This document shows, in pieces, positions 1 through 11,449 of a stretch of DNA of 64,000 bases. The position numbers and the translations under genes were made by a program. This stretch comes from Engelhardtia mirabilis (GTDB lineage Bacteria > Planctomycetota > UBA1135 > GCA-002686595): the NCBI GenBank assembly GCA_007751255.1, contig CP036296.1, positions 4,154,001 to 4,218,000 on the forward strand. The letters run 5' to 3'. Position 1 is the first letter of the stretch. Each line of letters opens with the position of its first letter. The notes under the pieces are model-generated. The model was not told the DNA's origin, searched no databases, and saw only the letters and a list, made by a program, of their open reading frames with translations.

Positions 1-1032
<1,032 letters not shown>

Positions 1033-1094
1033 TCCGAGCCTGCGCCTGATCCCGTACTTCCGAACACACGAAACAAGCTGAAGAGAAACCACCC

Positions 1095-2699
<1,605 letters not shown>

Positions 2700-2806
2700 C
2701 CCTCGAGAACCGCGACGCGACGCGAGCGGTTCACCGCTGATACCCGCCGGGGCGGGGCCCGGGCGCACTCGGGTCCCTGGCTCCGGCCGGGGGTCCGCGC
2801 ACAAGA

Positions 2807-2837
2807 GAGGGCGGCGACTTCGAAGGTCGCCGCCCTC
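2807..2837 (+). terminator. Hairpin between groEL and dnaJ
   Basis: A perfect 12-bp stem (2807-2818 with 2826-2837) encloses a 7-base loop, TTCGAAG. No U-tract follows, so this could be a weak terminator, an mRNA 3'-end stabiliser or a processing site. It lies 107 bases after the second groEL stop and 34 bases before dnaJ. Confidence 0.55.
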
Positions 2838-2871
2838 GATCCGTCCCACCCCCCGACAGCGACAGACGACG

Positions 2872-4008
2872 ATGAGCGAGAAGCGCGATTACTACGAGGT
2901 GCTCGGGATCGAGCGCAACGCCGGCGCCGACGACATCAAGCGCGCCTATCGCAAGTTGGCGATGCAGTACCACCCGGATCGCAACCCCGACGATCCGGAC
3001 GCGGAACGCAAGTTCAAGGAGGCCGCGGAGGCCTACGACATCCTCGGCGACGCCCAGAAGCGCGGTCAGTACGACCAGTTCGGTCATGCGGCCTTCTCCG
3101 GCGGCGCGGCCGGCGGCCAGCGCTTCTCGAACCTCGAGGACATCTTCGACGCCTTCGGGGACATCTTCGGCGGTGGTGGCGGCGGTGGCTTCTTCGGCGA
3201 CCTCTTCGGGGGCGGCCGCAGGCGCCAGCGTGGACCGCGCCGCGGACGCGACCTGAAGATCGTGCTCGAGATGACCCTCGAGGAGATCGACAGCGGCGTC
3301 GAGCGGACCATCTCGCTCAAGCGACACGAGCACTGCGACTCCTGCAACGGCAACGGGGGCAAGGACGGCGCCGCCCCCACGACCTGTCCCACCTGCGCCG
3401 GGGCCGGGCGCGTCCAGCGCACCCAGGGCTTCTTCGCGGTGCAGACTGCATGCCCCACCTGCCAGGGGCGCGGACAGGCGATCAGCGACCCCTGCACGGT
3501 CTGCAGCGGTAGCGGGCGCAAGACGGTCGAGAGCGAGGTCGTGATCCAGGTCCCGGCGGGCATCGAGGACGGTATGCGGATCCGCGTGTCAGGCGCCGGT
3601 GACACCGGTGATCCGGGGGCGCCCCGCGGCGACCTCTACTGCATCGTGCGTGAGGCCGAGCACGCGGTCTTCCAGCGCGGCGGCGCGGATCTGATCACCG
3701 AGATCCCCTTTGGCTTCTCGCAACTGGCCCTGGGCGATCGGGTCGAGATTCCGACCCTGCGCGGCAAGGCCGACATGAACATCCCGGCCGGCACCCAGCC
3801 CGGACGGGTCTTCCGAATGCGCGGACAGGGCCTGCCGCACTTGGAAGGCTCGGGCCGCGGCGATCAATTGGTGCGGGTCTTCGTCGAGGTCCCGAAGAAG
3901 CTCACCGACCGTCAGAAGGACCTGTTGCGGGAGTTCGCGGAGATCGAGGGTGAGAGCACCGGCTCCCGCACGATCCTCGAGCGCATTACGGACTACTTCA
4001 ACGGTTGA
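2872..4008 (+). CDS. dnaJ: Molecular chaperone DnaJ
   Basis: DnaJ (Hsp40) delivers clients to DnaK and stimulates its ATPase. The 378-residue product has the full type I layout. There is a J domain at about 1-70 with HPD at 34-36, then a Gly/Phe-rich linker with a poly-Gly run at about 100-115. Four zinc repeats (CDSCNGNG, CPTCAGAG, CPTCQGRG, CTVCSGSG) span about 155-215, and the C-terminal beta domains follow. Length matches the family. The start is the ATG before SEKRDYYEVLG. grpE follows after about 100 bases; dnaK is not in the window, so the usual grpE-dnaK-dnaJ order is not kept. Confidence 0.97.
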   Translation: MSEKRDYYEVLGIERNAGADDIKRAYRKLAMQYHPDRNPDDPDAERKFKEAAEAYDILGDAQKRGQYDQFGHAAFSGGAAGGQRFSNLEDIFDAFGDIFGGGGGGGFFGDLFGGGRRRQRGPRRGRDLKIVLEMTLEEIDSGVERTISLKRHEHCDSCNGNGGKDGAAPTTCPTCAGAGRVQRTQGFFAVQTACPTCQGRGQAISDPCTVCSGSGRKTVESEVVIQVPAGIEDGMRIRVSGAGDTGDPGAPRGDLYCIVREAEHAVFQRGGADLITEIPFGFSQLALGDRVEIPTLRGKADMNIPAGTQPGRVFRMRGQGLPHLEGSGRGDQLVRVFVEVPKKLTDRQKDLLREFAEIEGESTGSRTILERITDYFNG

Positions 4009-4111
4009 GCGGGACCCGGCGGCGCAGCAAGAGAACGAGTACGGCGCGACAGACCAGCCTCGGGGAGGCCCGATCGGGACCAACTGGCCCGCTCGGAACG
4101 ATCGAAGCACG

Positions 4112-4720
4112 ATGACCAAGAACCATCCTGACACCACCAACGGCGAGATCCCGGTCGACGAGCTCGAGCCGCTGGAGCGCGAGCCCCACTCGGTCGAGGA
4201 CCCCGCAGCCCCCGAGTCGGCGCAGGAGTCTGGGGATGACAGCCTGGAGTCCCTGCGCGCCCAGCGGGACGAGTACCTGGGTCACTGGCAGCGCGCCCAG
4301 GCGGACTACCAGAACCTCAAGCGGCGGTCCTCGACCGACGTGGAGAACCGACTGCGCCGCACGATGGAGCCCCTGCTCCGGAACCTGCTGCTGGTCATCG
4401 ACCACCTGGACATGGCCCTGATGAGCCCGGCGCAGAGCCAGGACGCCCAGAACTTGGCCATGGGCGTCGAGTTGGTCCGCCGGCAGATGGCCACGGCGCT
4501 CGAGGAGAGCGACGTCGAGCCCATCGCCGACGGGGGCAGCTTCGATCCCGAACTGCACCAGGCCGTGGCGCGCGTGCAGGACCCGGACGCCGAGCCCAAT
4601 ACGGTCCTCGAGACGGTCCGCCGCGGCTACACCTGGCGCGGCCGGGTCCTTCGCCACGCAGAAGTGCGCGTCGCTGCCGAAGCAGGCGGCGATTCGAGCG
4701 ATCCCGACTCCGAGGGCTGA
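4112..4720 (+). CDS. grpE: Nucleotide exchange factor GrpE
   Basis: GrpE releases ADP from DnaK. The 202-residue protein has an acidic disordered N-terminus of about 45 residues. A long coiled-coil follows, beginning near SLRAQRDEYLGHWQRAQADY, with the family motif YQNLKRR. The beta domain contains SFDPELHQAV and a terminal GYTWRGRVLRHAEVRVA. I chose the ATG at 4112 because the in-frame open sequence upstream overlaps the dnaJ end and does not look like GrpE. It lies about 100 bases after dnaJ and ahead of the FmdB-like gene, so it is probably part of a heat-shock operon. Confidence 0.95.
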   Translation: MTKNHPDTTNGEIPVDELEPLEREPHSVEDPAAPESAQESGDDSLESLRAQRDEYLGHWQRAQADYQNLKRRSSTDVENRLRRTMEPLLRNLLLVIDHLDMALMSPAQSQDAQNLAMGVELVRRQMATALEESDVEPIADGGSFDPELHQAVARVQDPDAEPNTVLETVRRGYTWRGRVLRHAEVRVAAEAGGDSSDPDSEG

Positions 4721-4791
4721 GCGAGCGCTCGCCAGTCGTCCCGCCCGCTCACTCGCTCCCCATCCGTCCCAACAGCACCGCTCCCATCAAG

Positions 4792-5181
4792 ATGCCGACC
4801 TACGCCTATGTCTGCGGCGCCTGTGAGGCGCGCGTGGAGTTCTTCCAATCGATGCGGGAAGGACCCAAGCGCAAGTGCCCACAGTGCGGAAAGCTGCGGC
4901 TCCAACGCCAGATCGGCGGCGGTGCGGGCTTCATCTTCAAGGGGGCGGGCTTCTACCAGACGGACTACCGCTCGGACTCCTACAAGCAGCGGGAGGCAGC
5001 GGAGAAGGGTGCGGAGTCCTCCGCCCCGGATTCCGCGGCGGCAGGGACCTCGGCGGCGCAATCGAAGGCCGCGGAGCCCAAGGCGAGCGGCTCGACCGAA
5101 CCCGGTTCGGGCAAGTCGAAGACCGCCGGAAAGGCAGGCTCGGGCAAGGACTCGCCCGCTTCGGGTGGTGACGCCGCCTGA
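4792..5181 (+). CDS. FmdB-family zinc-ribbon protein
   Basis: This 129-residue protein starts MPTYAYVCGAC, the hallmark of the FmdB putative regulatory family. Two CxxC pairs (Cys8/Cys11 and Cys29/Cys32) form a zinc ribbon, and the family motif GGGAGFIFKGAGFYQTDY follows. From about residue 65 the chain is a low-complexity, Ala/Ser/Gly/Lys-rich tail that is probably disordered. FmdB proteins are widespread but poorly understood; they have been linked to regulation of amidase/formamidase genes. Its position after dnaJ and grpE suggests co-expression with the chaperones. Confidence 0.88.
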   Translation: MPTYAYVCGACEARVEFFQSMREGPKRKCPQCGKLRLQRQIGGGAGFIFKGAGFYQTDYRSDSYKQREAAEKGAESSAPDSAAAGTSAAQSKAAEPKASGSTEPGSGKSKTAGKAGSGKDSPASGGDAA

Positions 5182-5296
5182 GAACGGGCGATCGGAGGCA
5201 CGGGCGATCGTGGCGCCGGTAAGCACGAGTGCCCGTGGAGGCTGCTCGCCTGCGTGAGCGCGCCGTGCTCCTGGCTGTGATACAAACGGTGCCGCG

Positions 5297-6463
5297 ATGA
5301 GCGACGTGAGTCAGCAAACCGAGACCGGCCAGACGACACCGAAGCCCTCGGGCGGGCGCAAGTACGAGCGCGAGGTGGCGAACTTCGTGGCGCTCACGGG
5401 TGACCTGGCCGCGGGGAGGCTGGAGTGGTCGTCGAGGCCCTACTACCTCGAGTACTCCACCAACAGCGCCTGCAACCTGCGCTGCATCATGTGCAGCCAG
5501 GTGGAGAACCCGCCGGTGGTCTCGACCCCCCTGGACCTGCAGGAGGACCTACTTGACGCGCTCCTGCCCCTGACCACGATCTGGACGCCGAGCGCCACCA
5601 GCGAGCCGCTCCTGAACAACTTCAAGCGGCTGCGACCGATGCTGGAGAAGCACCAGGTCGCCCTCGACATCATCACCAACGCGATGCTGCTGACCCCGGC
5701 GGTCTTGGAGGGCATGCTGCCCTTCCTGCACCGGTTGACCCTCTCGGTCGACAGCCACAAGCCCGAGGTGTTCGAGAAGCTGCGGGCGCCGGCGGACTTC
5801 GCCACGGTGATCGAGCACTCGCGCCACGCCACGCGCGTCTGCCGCGAACACGGGATCCCCGTGGTCTACCACATGGTCCTGGCCCACGAGTGCCTGCCGG
5901 ACCTCGAGGACTACGTGGACTTCGTGGCGGACCTGGGCGGCTCGCGCATCACCGTCCTGGAGCTCTTGCCCAACAGCCCGCAGTTCCAGGAGCTCGACCC
6001 CTTCCAGCGTGACGGCGAGCAGCACGTGGCCGCGCGCCTGGAGTCCATGCGGGCGCGGGCCGAAGAGCGCGGAGTCGGGATCTTCTTCGAAGTCCGCGAG
6101 CCCCTGGGCGGTGAGTACAACTACGCGCCCGTGGCGAGCCGCATCAACTCGGGCACGGTGCTGGAGATGATGCACGGCGAGCTGGGCATCCAACACGAGG
6201 GCTTCTGCCCGATGGTCGCCGGCTACTTCAAGGTCGAGCCGGACGGGCGGGCCTACCCCTGCTGTCGCGCCCCCGTGGAACTCGAGCTCGGCAACGTGCT
6301 CGAGGAGGGCTTCGAGGGCGTGTGGAACGGTGAGAAGATGCAGAAGCTTCGCAAGCGCATGTTCGAGCGCGACTACCCCCAGCCCTGCGTCGGTTGCGCG
6401 GTGCTCGAGGGCCCGCGCTGGCGCGCGGAGGCCCGGCGACGCGAGGCGGGCGAGACCGAATGA
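5297..6463 (+). CDS. Radical SAM/SPASM domain protein
   Basis: The 388-residue product has the radical SAM cluster motif CNLRCIMC (Cys59, Cys63, Cys66), which binds the 4Fe-4S cluster that cleaves S-adenosylmethionine. The C-terminal third carries further cysteines (YPCCRAP near 322, then QPCVGCAV), arranged like a SPASM domain with extra Fe-S clusters. Members modify peptides or other substrates; no precursor peptide is obvious nearby, so the substrate is unknown. It is a single gene followed by a hairpin and a convergent HAD gene. Confidence 0.9.
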   Translation: MSDVSQQTETGQTTPKPSGGRKYEREVANFVALTGDLAAGRLEWSSRPYYLEYSTNSACNLRCIMCSQVENPPVVSTPLDLQEDLLDALLPLTTIWTPSATSEPLLNNFKRLRPMLEKHQVALDIITNAMLLTPAVLEGMLPFLHRLTLSVDSHKPEVFEKLRAPADFATVIEHSRHATRVCREHGIPVVYHMVLAHECLPDLEDYVDFVADLGGSRITVLELLPNSPQFQELDPFQRDGEQHVAARLESMRARAEERGVGIFFEVREPLGGEYNYAPVASRINSGTVLEMMHGELGIQHEGFCPMVAGYFKVEPDGRAYPCCRAPVELELGNVLEEGFEGVWNGEKMQKLRKRMFERDYPQPCVGCAVLEGPRWRAEARRREAGETE

Positions 6464-6472
6464 CCCGGGTCA

Positions 6473-6504
6473 GGCGGACGTCAGGTGCCAGGAACCCGTC
6501 CGCC
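6473..6504. terminator. Hairpin between convergent genes
   Basis: GGCGGACG (6473-6480) pairs perfectly with CGTCCGCC (6497-6504) around a 16-base loop in the 59-base gap between the radical SAM gene and the convergent HAD gene. It could terminate from both sides. No U-tract is present. Confidence 0.5.
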
Positions 6505-6522
6505 GCCTGAGCGGGGGCGGGA

Positions 6523-7356
6523 TCAGAACAGCTCGGCGATCAGGTCGGCGATCGCATCGCTGTCACAGGATCCGATCGAGCGGTGAGCGGATGCCCTGGC
6601 CTCCGTCATCGACTCCCCCATCGCCACCGCCAGTCCGGCGCGCTCGAACATGGGGATGTCATTGGTCGCGTCGCCCACGGCGACCACCCGCGCGGGGTCG
6701 ATCCCGCGCTCCTCCCACAGCCAGCGAATGGCTTCGCCCTTCCCCCGGCAGGGGGGCTGCACGTCCACCACCTGGTAGGCGCTGCTGCGCTGGTGGGCGA
6801 GCCAGTTGAGCGGGAAGTCGGTCAGGTAGATCGGTCGATCGATCACGGCCTCGAGCTCCCGGGCCAGGCTGCCCGAGTCGCGACTCGAGCGGCAGTAGAT
6901 CGAGATGCGGATCAGGTACTCGGTCGGCAGGTCGGCGCGCTCGACCAGCTCGAGCCCTTCCAAGCCACGCAGGGCGTCGAGTTCCTGGGGATCGGCGGGT
7001 CGCGAGGCGAACTTGCGGTGGTTCTGCATGACCGAAGTCAAGAGCTCGCGCTCGGCCGCGAAGGCCAAGGTCCGCTGCACCGCGACATCGGAGATCAGCC
7101 GCTCTTCGAGCAGCTTGTCGCTGCGCGGGCACCACAGGCCAGCCCCGTTGTAGACCACGCAGGGCAGCTCGATCTGCAGCTCACGCGCGATCTGGACCGT
7201 GCCGAGCTCGGAGCGGCCGGTCGCGATCATCACCGGCACGCCCCGTGCGACGAGGCCCCGTACGGCGTCGCCCACCCGCGGGCGCACGTGGCCGTCCTCG
7301 CCGACAAGGGTCCCGTCGAGGTCGAAGACGATCGCGTCGTAGGTCGGCTCGGACAT
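6523..7356 (-). CDS. Cof-type HAD hydrolase (sugar-phosphate phosphatase-like)
   Basis: The 277-residue protein begins SEPTYDAIVFDLDGTLVG, with the HAD nucleophile Asp12 and general acid Asp14. It ends with motif IV as VVAVGDATNDIPMF, followed by the Cof-family pattern GLAVAMGES. The central cap is of the C2B type expected for the Cof family, which dephosphorylates sugar phosphates, flavin mononucleotide and similar small molecules. The exact substrate cannot be told. I chose the ATG directly before SEPTYD; the frame extends 13 codons further upstream with other possible starts. The gene converges on the radical SAM gene. Confidence 0.9.
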   Translation of the reverse strand: MSEPTYDAIVFDLDGTLVGEDGHVRPRVGDAVRGLVARGVPVMIATGRSELGTVQIARELQIELPCVVYNGAGLWCPRSDKLLEERLISDVAVQRTLAFAAERELLTSVMQNHRKFASRPADPQELDALRGLEGLELVERADLPTEYLIRISIYCRSSRDSGSLARELEAVIDRPIYLTDFPLNWLAHQRSSAYQVVDVQPPCRGKGEAIRWLWEERGIDPARVVAVGDATNDIPMFERAGLAVAMGESMTEARASAHRSIGSCDSDAIADLIAELF

Positions 7357-7410
7357 CGGCCGGGGCATGGTACTGGGGCGCGCCGCCGGGATCACCCGTG
7401 CGGCGCGCCC

Positions 7411-7437
7411 CGTCGGCCCCGTCGGCCCCGTCGGCCC
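7411..7437. repeat. 9-bp tandem repeat, three copies
   Basis: CGTCGGCCC is repeated three times exactly. It lies 12 bases beyond the stop codon of the upstream minus-strand gene, which ends at 7450, and before the start of the HAD gene. Confidence 0.8.
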
Positions 7438-7449
7438 TGGTGGCCGGGG

Positions 7450-10400
7450 TCAGGGGATCGTCAAGGTCACCGGCTGTCGGACCTCCGCCTCGACTTCGAC
7501 CGACTGGCTCGCGACCGTGTTGCTGGCTCCGTCCGGACCGAAGGAACTGACCGACAGCTCCCAGGTCCCAGGCCGCAGGCCGACGAGCAGCAGTTCGCCG
7601 CTCTCGGAGACGAACTCGCGACGGGGCTCGGGCGCGTCGTCCTCGTTGCCCTGCCAGCGCGCGGCGACCATGCAGACCCCAAAGGGCCGCCCATCGCTGT
7701 CGACCAGGTCCAGGGCAATGGCTCCCGCCGGCGCGATCTCGATGTCGACGCCGTCGCGACGCTCTCCCGCGGGGACCTCGAAGACGTCGCTCTCACCTTC
7801 CTCGCCCAGCTCGGGCTTGGCCTCGACTCGAATCGGCCGGTCGGCGGCCACTCCGCGCAGCTCGTACTTGCCGTCCGCGTCGGTTCGCACGGACACCGCT
7901 TGGTCCGGACCACCGAAGGTCACCATTCCGCCCGACCCACCGCCCGAATCGAAGGTCACAAGGCTAACGGCGCGCATCGACCCGACGACCTGGGGTCCGC
8001 CCGTCGCCTGCTGCACTTCCTTGGCCTCGACTACGACCCCAGCCATGGGCTCGCCGTGCTTGTCGACGATGCGCCCCGCAACGACCGTCAAGGGCAGGTC
8101 CAGGTCGAGCCGCTCCTGCGGATCGGAGAGCTCCGTCTCCAAGGTGTAGGGCATGGCCCGCGTGGCGTGGGTGACCTCGATCTCGTACTCGCCGGGCTGG
8201 ATACCCTCGATCTCGTAGCGACCATCGGCGTCGGTGCGCGCCGAGGGTCCGCCCATGCCGGGCAGCCTCAGCATCGGGGAGCTGGCGTCGCCGGCCTTCG
8301 AGAGTGAAACGGTGGCGCCGATCAGGGGCGACCCGGACTCCGAGATCCGGCCGCGCAGCACCGTCAGCGTTGGCGAGACCAGGGTCAGGTCCGCCACTTC
8401 CCCGGCGACGACGGAAACGACGATCCAACTCTCGTCGGGCGCCGATTCGTCCACACTGGCGAAAACGAAGTTGCCCAACCCGCCGCCGGTGGAGCGCGAC
8501 GTGTTGATCCTGAAGCGGTGTTCACCGGGCTCCAGGTTCTGGAAGGCGATCTGTCCCTCGGCGTCGGAGACCTCCCCGCCGCCGCCGAAGGAGCCGCCGA
8601 TGATCCGCATGCCCTCGAACCCGCCGTCGCTGGGTGAACGGTGTTCGACCCTGGCCCCGGGGAGCGGGGTGCCGGCCTCGTCGACGACCAATACGCGCAC
8701 TGCGCCGCCCTCGTCGAGGGCCACCTCGTAGGCTTCGCCACCGGACTCCAACTCGACGGGCTTCTGGTTCAGTCGAGCGAAGCCGTCGGCGGTCACCGTC
8801 AACTCGACCTGGCCCTCGAGCGCCGTCAAGCGCGCGATTCCATCGGCGTCCGTGACCGCCGAGCGCCTCTCGCCACCCCAATCGATCGATTGGGTCGCAC
8901 CGGAATCGTCGACCGAGATCGACAGGGACATGGAGCGCGTGGCCCCCTCGGGCTGGGGCGGAGACCAGGGCGACACGTTCACCCTCGCGCCTTCGATCGG
9001 TTGTCCGTCACGCCCATCGACGACGCGCACGAGCATCACTTCGGCGCTCTCGAGGCGCAGGTCCCCGAGGTCTCGGCCCTGGCCCGGCTGGAGCACTCCC
9101 AGCTCGAGCTTCAATATCTCGTAGCCCACGGCTTCGATCGACAGGGTCGGCTGCACACCGGCCGCCCCCGCGTTCGCGCTCATGTTCTCGATTCGCGCTA
9201 GACCGCCGGGGTGATGGTTGGGCCGCTCTGAATCCGGCCCCTGCGCCGTCTCGTAGATGAATTGGCCGCTGGCCTTGGCCTCGAAGTCCTCGATCGGCTG
9301 CCCCGTGTTGTCGTCGACGACTCGGAAGCTGACCGACGAGCCGACGCTGTACTCCAGGATCAGGCCACCGTCGCCTCCGCGCGCGATGACCGCCTGGGAG
9401 CGCGGCTCCGCGTAGCCGAAGCGGAAGTCCCGGGAGCGATCGCTTCGAACCTTGGCCGACTCGCGCACCTGGACCCGATAGACCGCGTCCGGCACCAGGC
9501 CCGGGAGCGCGAAGCTACCGTCCGCCGCCGGCGCCAACTCGCGGCTGTGGCCCAGTTGCTCTTGGTCGACGGAGCGTGCCTGGACCACCAGGTCCCCCGC
9601 GAGACCAGCGGGTAGACCCACGATCTGACCGCTGATGGTCGCACCGCTGGAAAGCTGGAACTCGAGCCCGCTCGTGGTCGAGCCCGGTCCCGCGGAGTCG
9701 CCTTCGAACATGGCCGGCGGGTGCAACTCCGAGTTCACCACCAGGGCCCATGCGCCGCCCTCGATGCGGTCGACGACGAAGGCGCCGCCGCCGTCCGTGA
9801 TCGCCAGGGGCTCCCGATCGAGCAGTGCACCGATGGTGAACCAGTCCTTGCTGAGCGGGAAGATCCGCGCGCCGGCGACCCCTGCGCCGCCCGCGTCGAT
9901 GACCCGACCGCTGAGGATCGCGCCGCGGGCGGAGGTGACGTCTCCCAGGTCCAGTCGACCGCCGGCCGGGACTGCGAGGTCGGTCCGACGCACGGGCGCG
10001 TGTCCCTGCGCGCCGACCTCGAGCGTCCACACGCGTCCCCCGAGTCCGTCGATCTCGAAACGGCCGTCGGCGCCACTGCTAGCCTCGCGCGGCTCCTGAC
10101 CCATGGCGAAGGCGTTGCCGCGGATGACCAGCTCGGCATCGGCCACGGGCGAGCCGAGATCGTCGACGATGCGCCCCACGAGTCGCCCGGAGGAGGCCTG
10201 GGCCTCGGGCTCGGTCGGCGAGACCGTCGGCGCGAGCTCGGTACTGACGACCGCACGGTTGTCGACGCTGCGCCCCTCGGCCGACTCTTCTCCGACGGCG
10301 CGCAGGGTCGTGTCCGCGCGCGGTCCGGCGGCGCTCACGGGCGCGGAAGGCGCAGCTCCGCCACCCGCGGGTGACACGGCAGTGGACGACCTGGCCCCCA

Positions 10401-10524
10401 GCAGAAACCAGCCCACCGCCGCGAGCAGGGCCAGGGCGCCGAAGACCAGGACAAGGACCGTCAGGGCGTTGCCTCGGCGGCGGACGGGGGGCCGCAGGGC
10501 CCAGGGGTTGCGGGTGGTGAACAT
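7450..10524 (-). CDS. Large membrane-anchored protein with carboxypeptidase-regulatory-like repeats
   Basis: This 1024-residue protein starts MFTTRNPWALRPPVRRRG, followed by one transmembrane helix (about 20-38). A Ser/Ala-rich linker comes next, then a long series of beta-sandwich units of the carboxypeptidase regulatory-like kind. Their repeated signature has the form GRVVD..G.PV.GA.V, with DADGRYEI or DGRFEIDGL turns. I count at least six such units. Such units bind sugars or act as spacers in surface proteins; no enzymatic domain is seen. The open frame continues far upstream to 11400, but that part overlaps the lipoprotein gene on the other strand, so I start at ATG 10524. It is probably an envelope scaffold; its role is unknown. 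Confidence 0.82.
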   Translation of the reverse strand: MFTTRNPWALRPPVRRRGNALTVLVLVFGALALLAAVGWFLLGARSSTAVSPAGGGAAPSAPVSAAGPRADTTLRAVGEESAEGRSVDNRAVVSTELAPTVSPTEPEAQASSGRLVGRIVDDLGSPVADAELVIRGNAFAMGQEPREASSGADGRFEIDGLGGRVWTLEVGAQGHAPVRRTDLAVPAGGRLDLGDVTSARGAILSGRVIDAGGAGVAGARIFPLSKDWFTIGALLDREPLAITDGGGAFVVDRIEGGAWALVVNSELHPPAMFEGDSAGPGSTTSGLEFQLSSGATISGQIVGLPAGLAGDLVVQARSVDQEQLGHSRELAPAADGSFALPGLVPDAVYRVQVRESAKVRSDRSRDFRFGYAEPRSQAVIARGGDGGLILEYSVGSSVSFRVVDDNTGQPIEDFEAKASGQFIYETAQGPDSERPNHHPGGLARIENMSANAGAAGVQPTLSIEAVGYEILKLELGVLQPGQGRDLGDLRLESAEVMLVRVVDGRDGQPIEGARVNVSPWSPPQPEGATRSMSLSISVDDSGATQSIDWGGERRSAVTDADGIARLTALEGQVELTVTADGFARLNQKPVELESGGEAYEVALDEGGAVRVLVVDEAGTPLPGARVEHRSPSDGGFEGMRIIGGSFGGGGEVSDAEGQIAFQNLEPGEHRFRINTSRSTGGGLGNFVFASVDESAPDESWIVVSVVAGEVADLTLVSPTLTVLRGRISESGSPLIGATVSLSKAGDASSPMLRLPGMGGPSARTDADGRYEIEGIQPGEYEIEVTHATRAMPYTLETELSDPQERLDLDLPLTVVAGRIVDKHGEPMAGVVVEAKEVQQATGGPQVVGSMRAVSLVTFDSGGGSGGMVTFGGPDQAVSVRTDADGKYELRGVAADRPIRVEAKPELGEEGESDVFEVPAGERRDGVDIEIAPAGAIALDLVDSDGRPFGVCMVAARWQGNEDDAPEPRREFVSESGELLLVGLRPGTWELSVSSFGPDGASNTVASQSVEVEAEVRQPVTLTIP

Positions 10525-10776
10525 CGCAAGAAGGCGCGCCCAAGGGGCGTCCCGGGGGGTCTCGATCGGAGGTCCGAGGTATCGGCCCGGACCGCCGCGG
10601 GGTGGGGTCGGGGCCCGGGCGGGCCCATCAACTACCGCGGTAGAAGATCCTACGCCCGTGCTTGCGCTGATGTTGGCCCGGAATTTCCGAACGGACCGAG
10701 CGGTGCTGGCAACTGGCCCGTCACGGCGGGACTGCGCCCGTGCGGCCGGCCCCCCGCCCGTGTCAGAATCCCGCCC

Positions 10777-11430
10777 ATGATCCGTCGCCTGACCGCGCCC
10801 CTCGCCGTGACCGTGGCCCTCCTGGCCGGCGGCTGCGCCACCTCCAAGCTGCAGTACGACCCCACCGTCATCATCGATACCCGCGGCGGTCGTGAGCTGG
10901 GCGTCTCGACCAACTACGGCATCGTCTTCCTGGGTCGCACGGCCCGCGCCGGAGATGTCGACGTGGCCGTGTGGTTCGGCGATGGCCCCAGCATCGAGCA
11001 GAGCGTGATCGAGCCGGTGGGCGGCGGCCTCTACACCGTCGACACCGAGATCCGCGTGCCCTCGATCCCGCTCGGATTCACGGACCCCGCGGACGGCCAG
11101 CCGGTTTGGATCCAAGGGCGCGATGTCAACGGTCGTTGGCGCATGGAGACCCAGGTCGTGCGTCACCCCACGGTCGACGGGATCCTGCTCGCGGTGCCCG
11201 ACGCCCTGGTCAGGTCCACCGACCAGACCGGCGCGGGAGTCTTCGTCTACGACGAGAAGGGTCGCGCGCGGGTCCTCGGCCTGGTCTCGGGGCGCCTGAT
11301 GCTCGAGACCACCGAGGGCACCGAGTCGTACCTGACCGTGGTCGGCCCGGAGTCCCTGTGGCGCCTTGTCAGCTACCGCCGCGACCCGGACGTGCGGCAC
11401 CGTGTGCCGTACCGCGACGACGTGCTCTGA
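10777..11430 (+). CDS. Hypothetical lipoprotein
   Basis: This 217-residue protein has a lipoprotein signal peptide with lipobox LAGGC (Cys20), so it is probably attached to a membrane after processing. The mature part begins ATSKLQYDPTVII and is rich in predicted beta strands. I recognise no known domain. It is transcribed divergently from the large repeat protein, across a 252-base gap that must hold both promoters, and it ends 19 bases before the convergent trkH stop. Confidence 0.75.
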   Translation: MIRRLTAPLAVTVALLAGGCATSKLQYDPTVIIDTRGGRELGVSTNYGIVFLGRTARAGDVDVAVWFGDGPSIEQSVIEPVGGGLYTVDTEIRVPSIPLGFTDPADGQPVWIQGRDVNGRWRMETQVVRHPTVDGILLAVPDALVRSTDQTGAGVFVYDEKGRARVLGLVSGRLMLETTEGTESYLTVVGPESLWRLVSYRRDPDVRHRVPYRDDVL

Positions 11431-11449
11431 TCGCCTCCGGCCCGGGTCC

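Noticed and set aside
1033-1094. CIRCE/HrcA operator or groES between the groEL genes
   Set aside because: Neither TTAGCACTC-type arms nor a short open frame is present in the 62 bases.
6484-6510. Third copy of the hairpin-arm repeat after the radical SAM gene
   Set aside because: GGTGCCAGG and CCGCCGCCT-like pieces are similar, but the match is broken after 9 bases and fits better as an ordinary hairpin.
10525-11400. N-terminal extension of the large repeat protein
   Set aside because: It overlaps the lipoprotein gene on the other strand, which has a clear lipobox. The native start with membrane helix is at 10524.
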